DNA of 64,000 bases from Bacteroidaceae bacterium. GTDB lineage: Bacteria; Bacteroidota; Bacteroidia; Bacteroidales; Bacteroidaceae. The position numbers were made by a program, and so were the translations under genes. The notes beneath the pieces are model-generated. The model saw only the letters and a list, made by a program, of their open reading frames with translations, was not told where the DNA came from and did no database searches. Below are positions 1 to 8,972 of this stretch, piece by piece (the first letter of the stretch is position 1; each line of letters starts with the position of its first letter). The stretch covers positions 43,733-107,732 of the forward strand of contig JAFXVN010000020.1 of assembly GCA_017524545.1 (NCBI GenBank), given 5' to 3'.

Positions 1-201
1 CTCGCTCATTTCCCAGTGGAAGAGGTCGTCGCTCACTATGGAGCGTGTGGGGTTGGTGGCAATGCAATGGTAGCGTCCGTCGTCGCCCACCCATACCGTC
101 GGGTCGGGCCAGTTTCCTCGCCAAATGGGATTCGTGACATCTTGTGCCACGGCTGTGCCAGACCAAAGCAATGCCGACAGAAGCAAAATAAGGGGAAACA
201 T
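1..201 (-). CDS. GH43-like glycoside hydrolase, N-terminal part (cut by window edge)
   Basis: The reverse strand from the ATG at 201 encodes a signal peptide (MFPLILLLSALLWSGTAVAQ) followed by NPIWRGNWPDPTVW, then DDGRYHCIATNP and SDDLFHWE. A Trp/Tyr-Pro-Asp-Pro motif close to the mature N-terminus, a YxxxAT-like strand and an SxDLxxW strand are the first blades of the five-bladed propeller of GH43 (and related GH32/GH117) enzymes; the Asp of PDP would be the catalytic base. Only 67 codons are present, so substrate cannot be judged. A well-spaced promoter lies at 237-244. Function beyond a secreted glycosidase of this fold is inference. Confidence 0.7.
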   Translation of the reverse strand, partial: MFPLILLLSALLWSGTAVAQDVTNPIWRGNWPDPTVWVGDDGRYHCIATNPTRSIVSDDLFHWEMSE

Positions 202-236
202 ACAGCTGTACCTTATTATATTATAGTTCCACGCTG

Positions 237-244
237 CAAAGATA
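237..244 (-). promoter_or_regulatory. Bacteroidota-type promoter of the GH43-like gene
   Basis: On the minus strand TATCTTTG (237-244) matches the -7 box TAnnTTTG, with TTG at 265-267 after a 20-nt spacer, the spacing typical of the Bacteroidota primary sigma factor. It lies about 35 nt upstream of the ATG at 201. Confidence 0.65.
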
Positions 245-387
245 AGAATTTTCCGCGAGATAAACAAGGAAAAAGCGGAAAATATACACGATAAACCGTA
301 AAACTGTCCCTCGACACAAAATCGGCATTCCACGGCACATAGTCTCTTGTGCCACGCCACAAAACCCTGTGCAGCGAGCCTACAAAC

Positions 388-530
388 TATTTTCAAGCCT
401 TGAAAATATATTATCAAGCTTTGAAAATATATTATCACGCCTTGAAAATATATTTCCAAGCCTTGAAAATAATTATGTAACGTGCTGCGAGGACTTTTAT
501 AACGCGCTGCGAAGGATTATACAGCGTGTC
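388..530. repeat. Array of short palindromes with 21-22 bp period
   Basis: Four units of a near-palindrome TTTTCAAGCCTTGAAAA have cores at 394-402, 415-423, 436-444 and 457-465, exactly 21 bp apart. The array continues with a different word, CGTGCTGCGAGGA at 481 and CGCGCTGCGAAGGA at 503 (22 bp apart), then an inverted CAGCGTG at 522. The preceding stretch (310-387) is looser but contains GGCACA and TGTGCC facing each other. No reading frame is supported from 245 to 687. Function unknown; two other loci in the window have the same architecture with different words. Confidence 0.75.
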
Positions 531-687
531 TAAGGGAGGTTTGTTCCCTTTTCCTGTGTCTTTTGAGCCAAGTATTAGGCGGACAGATACCTGAAAGCGA
601 GTGAGGCAAGGAGCTGCGTGGCGAGGTGAAGAGACGTTGTTTTTGAAAAAACGAAGCGAAGAATTATGATTTATGAATTAAATGTCG

Positions 688-695
688 TATCTTTG
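688..695 (+). promoter_or_regulatory. Candidate -7 box for ribE
   Basis: TATCTTTG (688-695) matches TAnnTTTG and lies 29 nt before the ribE start codon. The -33 region is AT-rich without a clear TTG. No FMN-riboswitch-like conserved sequence was recognised upstream. Confidence 0.55.
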
Positions 696-724
696 TGGGC
701 GAAAACGCAATAAACGACAAGCCT

Positions 725-1354
725 ATGTTTTCTGGAATCGTAGAGAGTATGGCGCGAGTGGTCGCCATAGAGCACGAACAGGACAACGTGCATCTGACAC
801 TGACCTGCCCCTTCGTCGATGAACTGAGCATCGACCAGAGCATTGCCCACAACGGCGTTTGCCTCACCGTCGTACGCCTTTCTCCCCCTAAAGAGGGACA
901 GGCGGTCGCAACCTACACCGTCACCGCTATGCGCGAGACTTTGGAGCGCAGCAACCTCGGGCTGCTCAAGGTGGGCGACGAGGTGAATGTGGAACGCTCG
1001 ATGCTGATGAACGGCAGGCTGGACGGCCACATTGTGCAAGGGCATGTTGACCAGACAGCTACCTGCATCGCCGTCGAAGACCAGCAGGGCAGCCACCAGT
1101 ACACCTTCAAGTACGAGAGCACGAAGGAGATGGTCCGGCACGGCTACTTCACCGTCGATAAGGGCAGCGTGACGGTCAACGGCGTCAGCCTCACCGTGTG
1201 CCGCCCCACAGCCGACACGTTCCAAGTCTGCATCATCCCCTACACCTTCGAGAACACCAACTTCCATGCCATCAAACCCGGCTCGGTCGTCAACATCGAG
1301 TTTGACATCATCGGGAAATACCTCGCGCGAATGCACGAAATTCAAAATCAATAA
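725..1354 (+). CDS. ribE: Riboflavin synthase, alpha subunit
   Basis: Converts two 6,7-dimethyl-8-ribityllumazine molecules to riboflavin in the cytoplasm. The 209-residue protein starts MFSGIVE, the hallmark start of the first lumazine-binding domain, and has HNGVCLTV, the LDGHIVQGHVDQ segment and the second-domain repeat VNGVSLTVC. An in-frame ATG at 695 is rejected because the family begins at MFSGIVE and 695 overlaps the promoter. Odd feature: between CLTVV and TYTVTAM, where relatives have a short turn, residues about 52-59 read SPPKEGQA, encoded by CTCCCCCTAAAGAGGGACAGG, an element of the window-wide GC-rich palindromic repeat. The C-terminal EIQNQ is encoded by a TTCAAAAT word repeat. 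First gene of a probable ribE-esterase-folA-thyA run. Confidence 0.95.
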   Translation: MFSGIVESMARVVAIEHEQDNVHLTLTCPFVDELSIDQSIAHNGVCLTVVRLSPPKEGQAVATYTVTAMRETLERSNLGLLKVGDEVNVERSMLMNGRLDGHIVQGHVDQTATCIAVEDQQGSHQYTFKYESTKEMVRHGYFTVDKGSVTVNGVSLTVCRPTADTFQVCIIPYTFENTNFHAIKPGSVVNIEFDIIGKYLARMHEIQNQ

Positions 1355-1363
1355 ATTCAAAAT

Positions 1364-3118
1364 ATGAAGAGGCTTTCTTATTTCCTTATTCTCTTATTTT
1401 CTACATTCCTGAGTGTTCAGGCAGGCAAGCACGTTGCCCTGTGGCCGAAGGGCAAGATGCCCGACACGCAGCCCCAGCAGATTGCGGCAATGACAGCAGA
1501 GGTCAATGCCGAGGGCTTCAACCCCGACAAGAGCCGTATGCCCTATCTTGAGTGGATGGAGAAGCCCGCCACGCCCAACGGCGGCTGCATGATTCTCATC
1601 TCTGGCGGCGGCTATAACAACACCTGCGACAACAGACTCATCAGTCTCTGGACGGAGCGTTTCACGGAGCTTGGCTTCCAGTGCGTCAACTTCGTCTATC
1701 GCACACCCCGTCCCGAGGGGCTGCCCATCTATAAGACGGCTTGGGAGGACGGTCAGCGGGCTGTCCGTATGGTAAGAAGCGAGGCAGGGAAGCGCGGCTT
1801 CGATGCCGAGAAGATAGGCACCATCAGCATGTCGGCAGGCTCGCATCTGGCTCTGCTGCTTGCCACCAGTTCGCAGACACCGGCCTACGCCCCTGTCGAT
1901 AAGCTCGATGACGTGCCTTGCCACATCAACTTCGCCATCGTCAATGCCCCTGCCTACGCTCTCAGCGACAGCGAGGGCGGCACACCGAACGTGCGCCTCG
2001 GCTATGGGCCTGATGTCAAGCTCGACACCATCTTCCACTTCGACGAGAAGACCTGTCCCATGAGTCTGCACCACGGTGGCAACGACCCCTACAGCCCCAA
2101 TGCCTCCACGATGGTGTTCCGCCAGCTGCGCAAGCGGAAGATACCCGCAGAGCTGCACCTCTATCCTGGCAAGGGACACGGTGCCTTCGGCCTGGAGCGC
2201 GGCATCGAGTTCCTGCAGCAGATGGGATTGCTTGGCCCCATTCAGCCCGAAGTGGAGATAATGAAGCGTTACGACAACGACAACGACCGCGCGAAGTACG
2301 TCAAGGAGAACATCTGGCCCGACGGCAAGATGCCATACGTCCAGGAGAACCAAGGCACGCCCTATATCGAGTGGCACATCCCGGCCAACCTCAAGACAAA
2401 AGCCATACAGATTATCTATTCGGGCGGCAGCTACAACGGCAACGGCCCGGACGGTTTCGAGGTGGCTCCCGCCCGCCGCTATCTCAACAGCCTCGGTATG
2501 GCGGTGGTGACGATGCGCTACCGCACACCGCGTCCCGCTGCCGAGACAGGTTTGAAGAAGCACATCTCGGCCTGGCAGGACTTGCAGCGAGCCATCCGCC
2601 TCGTGAAGAGCAAAGCCGCCGACTACGGCCTCGACCCGAACAACATCGGCATCATGGGTAGCAGTGCCGGTGGACACCTCACGCTTATGGGCGTGACCTC
2701 CTCCGTGCAGCAAGCCTACCTGCCCATCGATAACCTCGACAAGCAGCCCTGTAACGTGCAGTGGGGCATCGGCATCTATCCCGCCTATGCCCTCACCGAC
2801 GGCACAGAGGAGCACAACACGTCGAGCGGCACGGACGACAGCGCTGTCCTTGTCCCGGAGTTCAACTTCGACCTCAAGACCGCCCCGATGCTCTTCGTTC
2901 ATGGTGACGAAGATGTGTGGGCAGCCATGAACTCCGTCAAGACATGGGAGAAGATGCGGGCGATGGGCATCCAGAGCGAACTGCACATCCTGGCGAAGCG
3001 CAACCACTGCTTCCAAAGAAGTGCTTCCCCAGGTACAGGCAGCTACACGTATTTAGAGAGAATAAGCGAGTTCCTAAGGACCCTCTCTAACTCTCCCTTA
3101 AAGGGAGAGAACAAATAG
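1364..3118 (+). CDS. Secreted tandem-domain alpha/beta-hydrolase (acetyl xylan esterase-like)
   Basis: A 584-residue protein with signal peptide (cleavage after about VQA, residue 20) and two homologous alpha/beta-hydrolase domains of the Aes/BD-FAE type. Domain 1: oxyanion motif SGGGY (about 80-84), nucleophile motif SMSAGSH (about 154-160), acid in GGNDPYS, His in GKGHGAFG. Domain 2: SGGSYNG, YRTPRP, GSSAGGH (about 431-437), acid in GDEDVW (about 514), His in NHCF (about 547). Both repeats share YRTPRP and LDxxPC signatures, implying internal duplication. Expected role is removal of acetyl or feruloyl groups from plant polysaccharide in the periplasm or outside the cell; substrate is inferred. 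The last ten residues and stop (RTLSNSPLKGENK) derive from a GC-rich palindromic element at about 3079-3113. Confidence 0.82.
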   Translation: MKRLSYFLILLFSTFLSVQAGKHVALWPKGKMPDTQPQQIAAMTAEVNAEGFNPDKSRMPYLEWMEKPATPNGGCMILISGGGYNNTCDNRLISLWTERFTELGFQCVNFVYRTPRPEGLPIYKTAWEDGQRAVRMVRSEAGKRGFDAEKIGTISMSAGSHLALLLATSSQTPAYAPVDKLDDVPCHINFAIVNAPAYALSDSEGGTPNVRLGYGPDVKLDTIFHFDEKTCPMSLHHGGNDPYSPNASTMVFRQLRKRKIPAELHLYPGKGHGAFGLERGIEFLQQMGLLGPIQPEVEIMKRYDNDNDRAKYVKENIWPDGKMPYVQENQGTPYIEWHIPANLKTKAIQIIYSGGSYNGNGPDGFEVAPARRYLNSLGMAVVTMRYRTPRPAAETGLKKHISAWQDLQRAIRLVKSKAADYGLDPNNIGIMGSSAGGHLTLMGVTSSVQQAYLPIDNLDKQPCNVQWGIGIYPAYALTDGTEEHNTSSGTDDSAVLVPEFNFDLKTAPMLFVHGDEDVWAAMNSVKTWEKMRAMGIQSELHILAKRNHCFQRSASPGTGSYTYLERISEFLRTLSNSPLKGENK

Positions 3119-3126
3119 CAAACGCA

Positions 3127-3672
3127 ATGAATCGTCATCATCAATCAGCAAATAGTTCCTCCCCTTTAAGGGGAGGTCAGGAGGGGTCTGTTACCATCAT
3201 CTCCGCCATAGCCGAGAACAATGCCATCGGACTAAAGGGCAAGCTGCTCTACTGGCTGCCTGCCGACTTGCGCCGTTTCAAGGCACTCACCACAGGCCAC
3301 ACCATCATCATGGGACGCAAGACCTTCGAGAGCCTGCCAAAGGGCGCCCTGCCCAACCGCAGGAACATCGTCCTGTCTCGCTCCAAGCAAGACTTCCCTG
3401 ATGCAGAACGCTTTGCCTCCCTCGAAGAAGCCCTCGCAAGCTGCTCCCCGAAGGAGGATGTCTATATCATCGGCGGCGCAAGCGTCTATGCCGAAGCATT
3501 GCCCTTAACCGACCGCCTCTGCCTGACAGAAGTACACGACATGCCGGCAGAGGCAGATGCCTTCTTTCCTGCCTTCGACCGCAGCGAATGGGAAGTTGCC
3601 TTCCGCGAGGCACACGAAAAGGACGAGAAACACGACCAAAACTTTGACTTTGTTGACTATATAAGGAAATGA
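3127..3672 (+). CDS. folA: Dihydrofolate reductase
   Basis: Reduces dihydrofolate to tetrahydrofolate with NADPH; partner of the next gene thyA, which regenerates dihydrofolate. Recognised by [12 protein letters not shown], the [12 protein letters not shown] segment, [19 protein letters not shown] and [14 protein letters not shown]. The family normally begins at the [10 protein letters not shown] strand, whereas here about 20 extra residues ([21 protein letters not shown]) precede it, encoded largely by a palindromic repeat (about 3158-3192). No ATG, GTG or TTG lies close to the conserved strand in frame, so translation probably begins at 3127 and the tail is part of the protein. The TGA overlaps the thyA ATG (ATGA), indicating translational coupling. 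Confidence 0.93.
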   Translation: MNRHHQSANSSSPLRGGQEGSVTIISAIAENNAIGLKGKLLYWLPADLRRFKALTTGHTIIMGRKTFESLPKGALPNRRNIVLSRSKQDFPDAERFASLEEALASCSPKEDVYIIGGASVYAEALPLTDRLCLTEVHDMPAEADAFFPAFDRSEWEVAFREAHEKDEKHDQNFDFVDYIRK

Positions 3673-4490
3673 AACAATACATAGACTTGCTGCACCGCAT
3701 CCTCGACGAAGGAGTAAAGAAGGAAGACCGCACCGGCACAGGCACCATCAGCATCTTCGGCCATCAGATGCGCTTCGACCTGAGCCAGGGCTTCCCTCTG
3801 CTCACCACAAAGAAGGTGCACCTGAAGAGCATCATCTACGAACTGCTCTGGTTCCTGCAAGGCAACACAAACGCCCATTGGCTGCAGGAGCGGGGCGTGC
3901 GCATCTGGAACGAATGGGCAGACCCTGAGACAGGCGACCTCGGACACATCTACGGCTATCAGTGGCGCTCTTGGCCCGACTACGACGGCGGCTTCATCGA
4001 CCAGATACAGCAGGCTGTCGATACCATCAAGCACGACCCCGACTGCCGCCGCATCATCGTCTCGGCTTGGAACGTGGCAGACCTGAAGAACATGAACCTG
4101 CCGCCCTGCCACGCCTTCTTCCAGTTCTATGTCACTCCTCCTCGGGAGGGGACGGGGGAGGCTGGCCGGCTCTCCCTGCAGCTCTACCAGCGCAGTGCCG
4201 ACTGCTTCCTTGGCGTGCCTTTCAACATCGCCTCGTATGCCCTGCTCTGCATGATGATGGCACAGGTGTGCGGACTCCAGCCGGGCGACTTCATCCACAC
4301 GACAGGCGACACACACATCTACCTCAACCACCTCGACCAAGTGCATCTGCAACTCAGCCGCGAACCTCGCAAGCTGCCGCGTATGCGCATCAACCCGGAA
4401 GTGAAAGACATCTTCCAATTCCAGTACGAAGACTTTACCCTCGAAGACTATAATCCTTGGCCCGCCATCAAAGGCGTTGTCAGCGTATAA
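3669..4490 (+). CDS. thyA: Thymidylate synthase
   Basis: Makes dTMP from dUMP and methylene-tetrahydrofolate. Landmarks: [19 protein letters not shown] near the N-terminus, LLWFLQG, the catalytic Cys in [31 protein letters not shown] and DTHIYLNH. The protein has 273 residues against the usual 264. The excess is an in-frame insertion right after FYV, where [10 protein letters not shown] replaces the usual short turn before LSLQLYQRS; it is encoded by 4135-4162 (CTCCTCGGGAGGGGACGGGG then GAGGCT), almost identical to the repeat at 58530-58560. The insertion sits in a surface beta-turn next to the active-site strand. Overlaps folA by 4 bp. Confidence 0.95.
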   Translation: MKQYIDLLHRILDEGVKKEDRTGTGTISIFGHQMRFDLSQGFPLLTTKKVHLKSIIYELLWFLQGNTNAHWLQERGVRIWNEWADPETGDLGHIYGYQWRSWPDYDGGFIDQIQQAVDTIKHDPDCRRIIVSAWNVADLKNMNLPPCHAFFQFYVTPPREGTGEAGRLSLQLYQRSADCFLGVPFNIASYALLCMMMAQVCGLQPGDFIHTTGDTHIYLNHLDQVHLQLSREPRKLPRMRINPEVKDIFQFQYEDFTLEDYNPWPAIKGVVSV

Positions 4491-4502
4491 AAACATCAAT
4501 TT

Positions 4503-7500
4503 ATGAACAGACGCATCCTTATCATCCTTTGCCTATGTCTGCCGTTGAGCATCTGGGCAGCCAACAGGAAGACCTCCGTTGCGAGAGTCACCACACAAGT
4601 AACCATCACCGACAACCTGGATTACCAGATTACGGGCATCACACCTTTTACGGACGAAGGACTTGTGAACATCGTCAACACCGAACATGCTGTGGTTATC
4701 ATGACGAAAATAAAGCCTTCTGTCGCCATCAGCAACTGGCTCACCCATGTGCAGATAGAGGGCGAAGAAGCCGTGAATGGCAGCAACTGCCAAGTGAAGC
4801 TCTGGGACAAGGGCTGCATCATCCTGCCCTACAAAAGCGGCTTCAAGCCGCTGACCGTCTATTCAGAGCAGAAGTATGAGGGCGAGTCGTGCAACACCTT
4901 TGGCACCGAGAACAGCGGCGGCTACATGAACACGCTGACCGATGCGAAGCTGAACAACCGCATCCGCTCCTTCAAGCTGAAACGCGGCTACATGGTCACA
5001 TTCTCCACACAGGCCAAAGGGCGTGGCTACAGCCGTTGCTTCATCGCTGCCGACAAAGACCTCGAAGTGCCGACCCTGCCTCCCGTACTCGACAAGAAGA
5101 TTACCTCATACCGCATCTTCAAATGGTATGACACGGGCAAACCGCAGCTTGCCGCAGCCGGAGGAGATGCCGCCGCCTGCTCTGCCCTCAATGTCACCAG
5201 CACCTACACTTGGGGCACGACCACCAGCATGGCACCCGATGTGGAGAATGTCCCCCATCACATCTACGAGAACCAACCCTCGCCATCTGCTTTGGGCGCT
5301 TGCACCACTTCCCCGCACATGAAGACCAACAACGAGCCGATGAATACCGCCGACGACCCCAAGGGGAAGACGGAAGATGTGGATGCTGTGCTTGCCAACT
5401 GGGAAGACCTCATGGCAACGGGTATGCGCCTCTGCTCGCCTTCGTCGTGGGACGGCAGCGACTACACCAACGGCACTGGCTACATCAAGCGCTTCATAGA
5501 CAGCATTGATGCCCGTGGCTGGCGTTGTGACATCATCGACCTGCACTGCTACTGGCCTGAAAGCAACTTCGGCACCATCGGCAACTGGACGAACACGACA
5601 GGCCGTCCCGTCTGGATTTCCGAATGGGTATGGGGCGCTTCGTGGAACAGCAACGGTGCCTTTGCCAGCGGCGTCACCGAAAGTCAGAATGCCGAGGTGC
5701 TGAGGCGCATCTGCCCTGTGCTTAACAGCAACGACTGCATCGAGCGCTACTACTACTGGAACTCCGAACGCGATCCGTCTAGGCTTTATAAGAACGGCAG
5801 CCTGACCGAGGCCGGGCAATACTATGCAGGCATCAGTTCGGGCTTGGGCTATAATGGCAAATACGACTTCATACCCACCACACCGCCCCAGTACCCGCCA
5901 TCCAAGTTCGCGCAGCGCGTGCTCTCGACCGGCAAGACACGCCTGTCGTGGTACGATGCCAATGGCGAATACAATCAGCTGATGGAAGTACAGATGAAGG
6001 ACGACTCCGGCGGTTGGGTCGTTCTCGACACGATTCGGCAGAAAGAGACAGCCTCGAACTATACCTATACGATTGACAATGATGACGAGAACATCCTGTA
6101 CCGCGTTCACCTCATTGACCTGTTCGGCAAGGAATACTACACCATCGACGAACTGTGCTTGGGCGATGCCTTCGAGATTGATGGAGAGAAATACTATGCC
6201 GGCGGCAATGTGTTCCCGAATGGAGGCTTCGACCTCGGCTTCACCACATGGACGAGCGGCACAGGCCAGATGCTTGCCGAGCCTCAATTCCAGGTCGTAG
6301 GCGACGGTGGCTTTGGCGGAGGACCTTACCTACAGTCCCATCTCACTGGCAGCACCAACACAAGTGCCGCCATAAAGACCGCCATTGACCTTGTTCCGGG
6401 AGAGAACTATGTCTATCGCATCGCATCGAGGAACGGCAGCAACTACATGTTCTTCTATTTCTCCAATAATGGAACGTCCCTGACCAAACAGGTTTGCAGA
6501 GCCACGACCGATGCCAACTGGCACGCCGACACCTATACCTTCAACAGCGGCGAATACGCTTACGGCATCCTTTCCTGTCGCGCACTGGATGCAAAGGCGC
6601 AGATAGATGACCTGCAGCTGCGCAGGCTCTTCCCAACTCGCGAAGAGGCTGTGGCGGACGGCATCGAGAAGGCAAGGCTTAGAGCCGAGGCGCAGAAGGC
6701 CTACAACACGGCCTATCCGTTCCTCAACGACGACCTCGATGCCCGCATGAATGCCATTACTGGCACAGACATGGCAGCAATGGCAGAGGTGGAGACCATA
6801 CTGGACGAGCATCTTTCCGCTATCAGAAACAAAGGGAAGACCGGCATCATCACCACCACTTTGCAGGCCATTGCCGAACGTCCCTGCCCAGAGTATCAGG
6901 AGATGCTCGGCCTCTTGAACGACATGAACGAGGCACAAACTGCACAACGGCTGAATGCGACGTACAACTTGCTTAATGATATGTTGACGAGTAACCTTCC
7001 TTTCTCCAAGGCCACCGTACAACCCAAGAACCCTTCCTTCGCTGGCGAGAAATCTACCGGATGGGAGGTGAAGGTGGGAACATACAAGGATGGCGACCAA
7101 AAGGCTGCCACCAAGTTTGGAAAGACGTGCTGGAACGCTTGGTGGAGCACCACTCGGCAAGATGCCACAATGGAGATAAGGCAGACGCTCTCCAACCTCA
7201 ACGAGGGATACTACCAACTTGAATGCAAGGCGATGACAGAGCATTTCTGCATCTCCGACCAGCACGGCTATCTCAGAAGCAACGGTGCAGAGGTTGTCAC
7301 ACCTGTCATAACGAAAGCATATTACGACATGCCTGTGGAGAACCATTGGGACACCTTGACCACTACGCCCATTTATGTGGAGCCTAACGGCTCGCTGACG
7401 CTGGGGTTTGTCGGCTCCAAGCAAGGTGCCGAGGAAGGCAAGTGGCACTCCTTCGGCAAAGCCGACGGCACGAGCGACAACCGCGAGGGCTGGTGGTGCG

Positions 7501-7700
7501 CCACAGACTTCGTGCTCAAATATCACGCTATCGACGACCTGACAGCAATCGAGGCAATCCCCCAAAGGGAAAACGAAGAGAGGGCGTTCTATGACCTAAG
7601 CGGCCGCAAACTTCCCATAAAGGGAGATGAGAGTGGCAACTTGCCAAAAGGCATATATATTAAGGTAGAAGGTGGCAAGGCCGTCCTTCGGGCTTACTAA
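4503..7700 (+). CDS. Large secreted glycoside hydrolase, GH128-like catalytic core
   Basis: A 1065-residue protein with signal peptide (MNRRILIILCLCLPLSIWAA). The part from about 215 to 440 resembles the glycosyl hydrolase catalytic core of GH128 (Asl1-like beta-1,3-glucanases): conserved HMKTNNEP (candidate acid/base Glu about 276), IDLHCYW, and VWISEW (candidate nucleophile Glu about 372). After it come an Fn3-like region, a carbohydrate-binding-like beta-sandwich beginning NVFPNGGFDLG (about 575), a helical linker and another beta-rich module. It ends with YDLSGRKL then LPKGIYIKVEGGKAVL, the C-terminal tail seen on many exported Prevotella proteins. Just before this tail, CCCATAAAGGGAGA encodes PIKGDE and resembles the palindromic repeat core. 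GH128 assignment is by motif only. Confidence 0.7.
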   Translation: MNRRILIILCLCLPLSIWAANRKTSVARVTTQVTITDNLDYQITGITPFTDEGLVNIVNTEHAVVIMTKIKPSVAISNWLTHVQIEGEEAVNGSNCQVKLWDKGCIILPYKSGFKPLTVYSEQKYEGESCNTFGTENSGGYMNTLTDAKLNNRIRSFKLKRGYMVTFSTQAKGRGYSRCFIAADKDLEVPTLPPVLDKKITSYRIFKWYDTGKPQLAAAGGDAAACSALNVTSTYTWGTTTSMAPDVENVPHHIYENQPSPSALGACTTSPHMKTNNEPMNTADDPKGKTEDVDAVLANWEDLMATGMRLCSPSSWDGSDYTNGTGYIKRFIDSIDARGWRCDIIDLHCYWPESNFGTIGNWTNTTGRPVWISEWVWGASWNSNGAFASGVTESQNAEVLRRICPVLNSNDCIERYYYWNSERDPSRLYKNGSLTEAGQYYAGISSGLGYNGKYDFIPTTPPQYPPSKFAQRVLSTGKTRLSWYDANGEYNQLMEVQMKDDSGGWVVLDTIRQKETASNYTYTIDNDDENILYRVHLIDLFGKEYYTIDELCLGDAFEIDGEKYYAGGNVFPNGGFDLGFTTWTSGTGQMLAEPQFQVVGDGGFGGGPYLQSHLTGSTNTSAAIKTAIDLVPGENYVYRIASRNGSNYMFFYFSNNGTSLTKQVCRATTDANWHADTYTFNSGEYAYGILSCRALDAKAQIDDLQLRRLFPTREEAVADGIEKARLRAEAQKAYNTAYPFLNDDLDARMNAITGTDMAAMAEVETILDEHLSAIRNKGKTGIITTTLQAIAERPCPEYQEMLGLLNDMNEAQTAQRLNATYNLLNDMLTSNLPFSKATVQPKNPSFAGEKSTGWEVKVGTYKDGDQKAATKFGKTCWNAWWSTTRQDATMEIRQTLSNLNEGYYQLECKAMTEHFCISDQHGYLRSNGAEVVTPVITKAYYDMPVENHWDTLTTTPIYVEPNGSLTLGFVGSKQGAEEGKWHSFGKADGTSDNREGWWCATDFVLKYHAIDDLTAIEAIPQRENEERAFYDLSGRKLPIKGDESGNLPKGIYIKVEGGKAVLRAY

Positions 7701-7720
7701 AGAGGTGGTGTCATAATAAG

Positions 7721-7810
7721 AACAACGGATTGCACGGATTATACGGATTATCTTAGTTGCTGATTATCAGCATTGCTAAAATCCGTTTAATCCGTGCAAT
7801 CCGTTGTGTT
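7721..7810. repeat. ACGGATT hairpin, copy A
   Basis: AACAACGGATTGCACGGATT (from 7721) plus ATACGGATTA pairs with the inverted copy at 7781-7807 (ATCCGTTTAATCCGTGCAAT then CCGTTGT). The hairpin sits 20 nt after the GH128 stop and just before the end of the convergent porin gene, preceded by GTGTCATAAT. Probably acts as a bidirectional transcription terminator; it is one of four copies in the window. Confidence 0.8.
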
Positions 7811-7816
7811 ATATCT

Positions 7817-8962
7817 TCAGAAGCGGAAGTCCAGCTGTGCGTCGAAGAAATTGTAGTTGTGCTTGCCGGGGATGGTAATAGTGCGGTCGTTGACGCGGGC
7901 GTACTCCACATTCAGTTGTATGTTCTTCGTGAAATAGTAGTTCACACCCACCTCATACATCGTCTTGGCACTGTTCCAGCTCTTTTTGCTACGATAGGTT
8001 TGGTAGCGGGCCTTGGCATGGAGCTTGCTTTTGATGACCGGCACAATGCCGAGGACATACCAGCCGTCTGCCTTGTCGCCCTTCGTGTAATCAACGGTGG
8101 TGCTCCCCGAACCTTCTGCACCCCATCCCTGGCTATGCAGATACTCGGCGCGGAAAGTGTACTCGTTTTTGTCGTACTCAACAGAGAGCGCATATCGGTT
8201 CTTCCTGATGCTGATTGTCTCGCCTGTTATCGGGTCGGTCATCCCTCCGCGACTTCCCGTCCATCCGAAAGCACCTATGCGAAGCCCCTGGATGGGCATC
8301 ACCCACAGGCCGCCAATGAAGTCCTTGCCTTGATTCTTATCCCACATGTTGATGCCCTCGCCGTTGAAGACACCTCCCTGATAATGCAGCAGGCGACCTC
8401 CCGATGCATTCTTAAACAGGTCGCCCTGAATCTGAATGCCAATGTCGCGTCCTGCGGAATTCTTCTCGCCCGTACGGTCGCCGAAAGCGGAGAGGGCGTT
8501 GATGACCAAGGCGTATGCATACCATCCCTGTGTGATGGGATGCGCAGGATTCTCGAAGGTGAAAGGCCGTTTGAACTGACCGACCTTGATGCGAAACGCA
8601 TCGAACTTCACCCACTCCGTATAGAGATCGACGAGCATCACCGTGGGTTCACCAGGCCCTTTGGCACTGGTACCCTGCATCTGAACGCGCCAGTCGAAGT
8701 TGCTGATTTTACCGTCTAAGCTCAGACGCATCAGACGAAGGTTGAAATAGTTGTGCTTGTTGTTTTCCTTGTCCTCAAACTGATACTGCAGCATCCCGTA
8801 GCCACTGAGCTTGATTTTATCGTACCATTTGACGGGACGACTTGCGCTGTCCGCTGTCTTCTCTCGTGCATTGACCGACAGCGTAAAGACTGCCATGAAT
8901 GCAGCAAAAATGTAAAAAGAAAAGTTTCTTATCATAGTTCTCATAGTATTTGTTATTTGCAT
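7817..8962 (-). CDS. Outer-membrane porin, phosphate-selective porin O/P-like
   Basis: A 381-residue outer-membrane beta-barrel. It has a signal peptide ending near SVNA, then alternating strands starting KLSGYGMLQYQFED and RLMRLSLDGKISNFDWRVQMQ, a VKFDAFRIKVGQFKRPF segment characteristic of the OprP/OprO family, and a C-terminal barrel signature ending FFDAQLDFRF with terminal Phe. Start could be 8962, 8944 (MRTMIRNF) or 8935; all retain the signal peptide. Family members transport anions such as phosphate or polyphosphate; the ion here is unknown. It lies 10 nt downstream of the TIGR04076 gene and is probably the last gene of that minus-strand run. Confidence 0.85.
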   Translation of the reverse strand: MQITNTMRTMIRNFSFYIFAAFMAVFTLSVNAREKTADSASRPVKWYDKIKLSGYGMLQYQFEDKENNKHNYFNLRLMRLSLDGKISNFDWRVQMQGTSAKGPGEPTVMLVDLYTEWVKFDAFRIKVGQFKRPFTFENPAHPITQGWYAYALVINALSAFGDRTGEKNSAGRDIGIQIQGDLFKNASGGRLLHYQGGVFNGEGINMWDKNQGKDFIGGLWVMPIQGLRIGAFGWTGSRGGMTDPITGETISIRKNRYALSVEYDKNEYTFRAEYLHSQGWGAEGSGSTTVDYTKGDKADGWYVLGIVPVIKSKLHAKARYQTYRSKKSWNSAKTMYEVGVNYYFTKNIQLNVEYARVNDRTITIPGKHNYNFFDAQLDFRF

Positions 8963-8972
8963 TGCTCTGCGC

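Noticed and set aside
388-476. CRISPR array
   Set aside because: The units are contiguous 21-bp repeats without unique spacers of 30 nt or more, and no cas genes are present.
540-724. FMN riboswitch before ribE
   Set aside because: No conserved RFN-element sequences were recognised, and the -7 box lies only 29 nt before the start codon.
671-1360. Long minus-strand frame opposite ribE (also 1394-3016, 5106-6287, 15029-16285, 17910-19250, 20308-21411)
   Set aside because: These are antisense shadows of GC-rich genes with clear family motifs; their translations have biased composition and no recognised domain.
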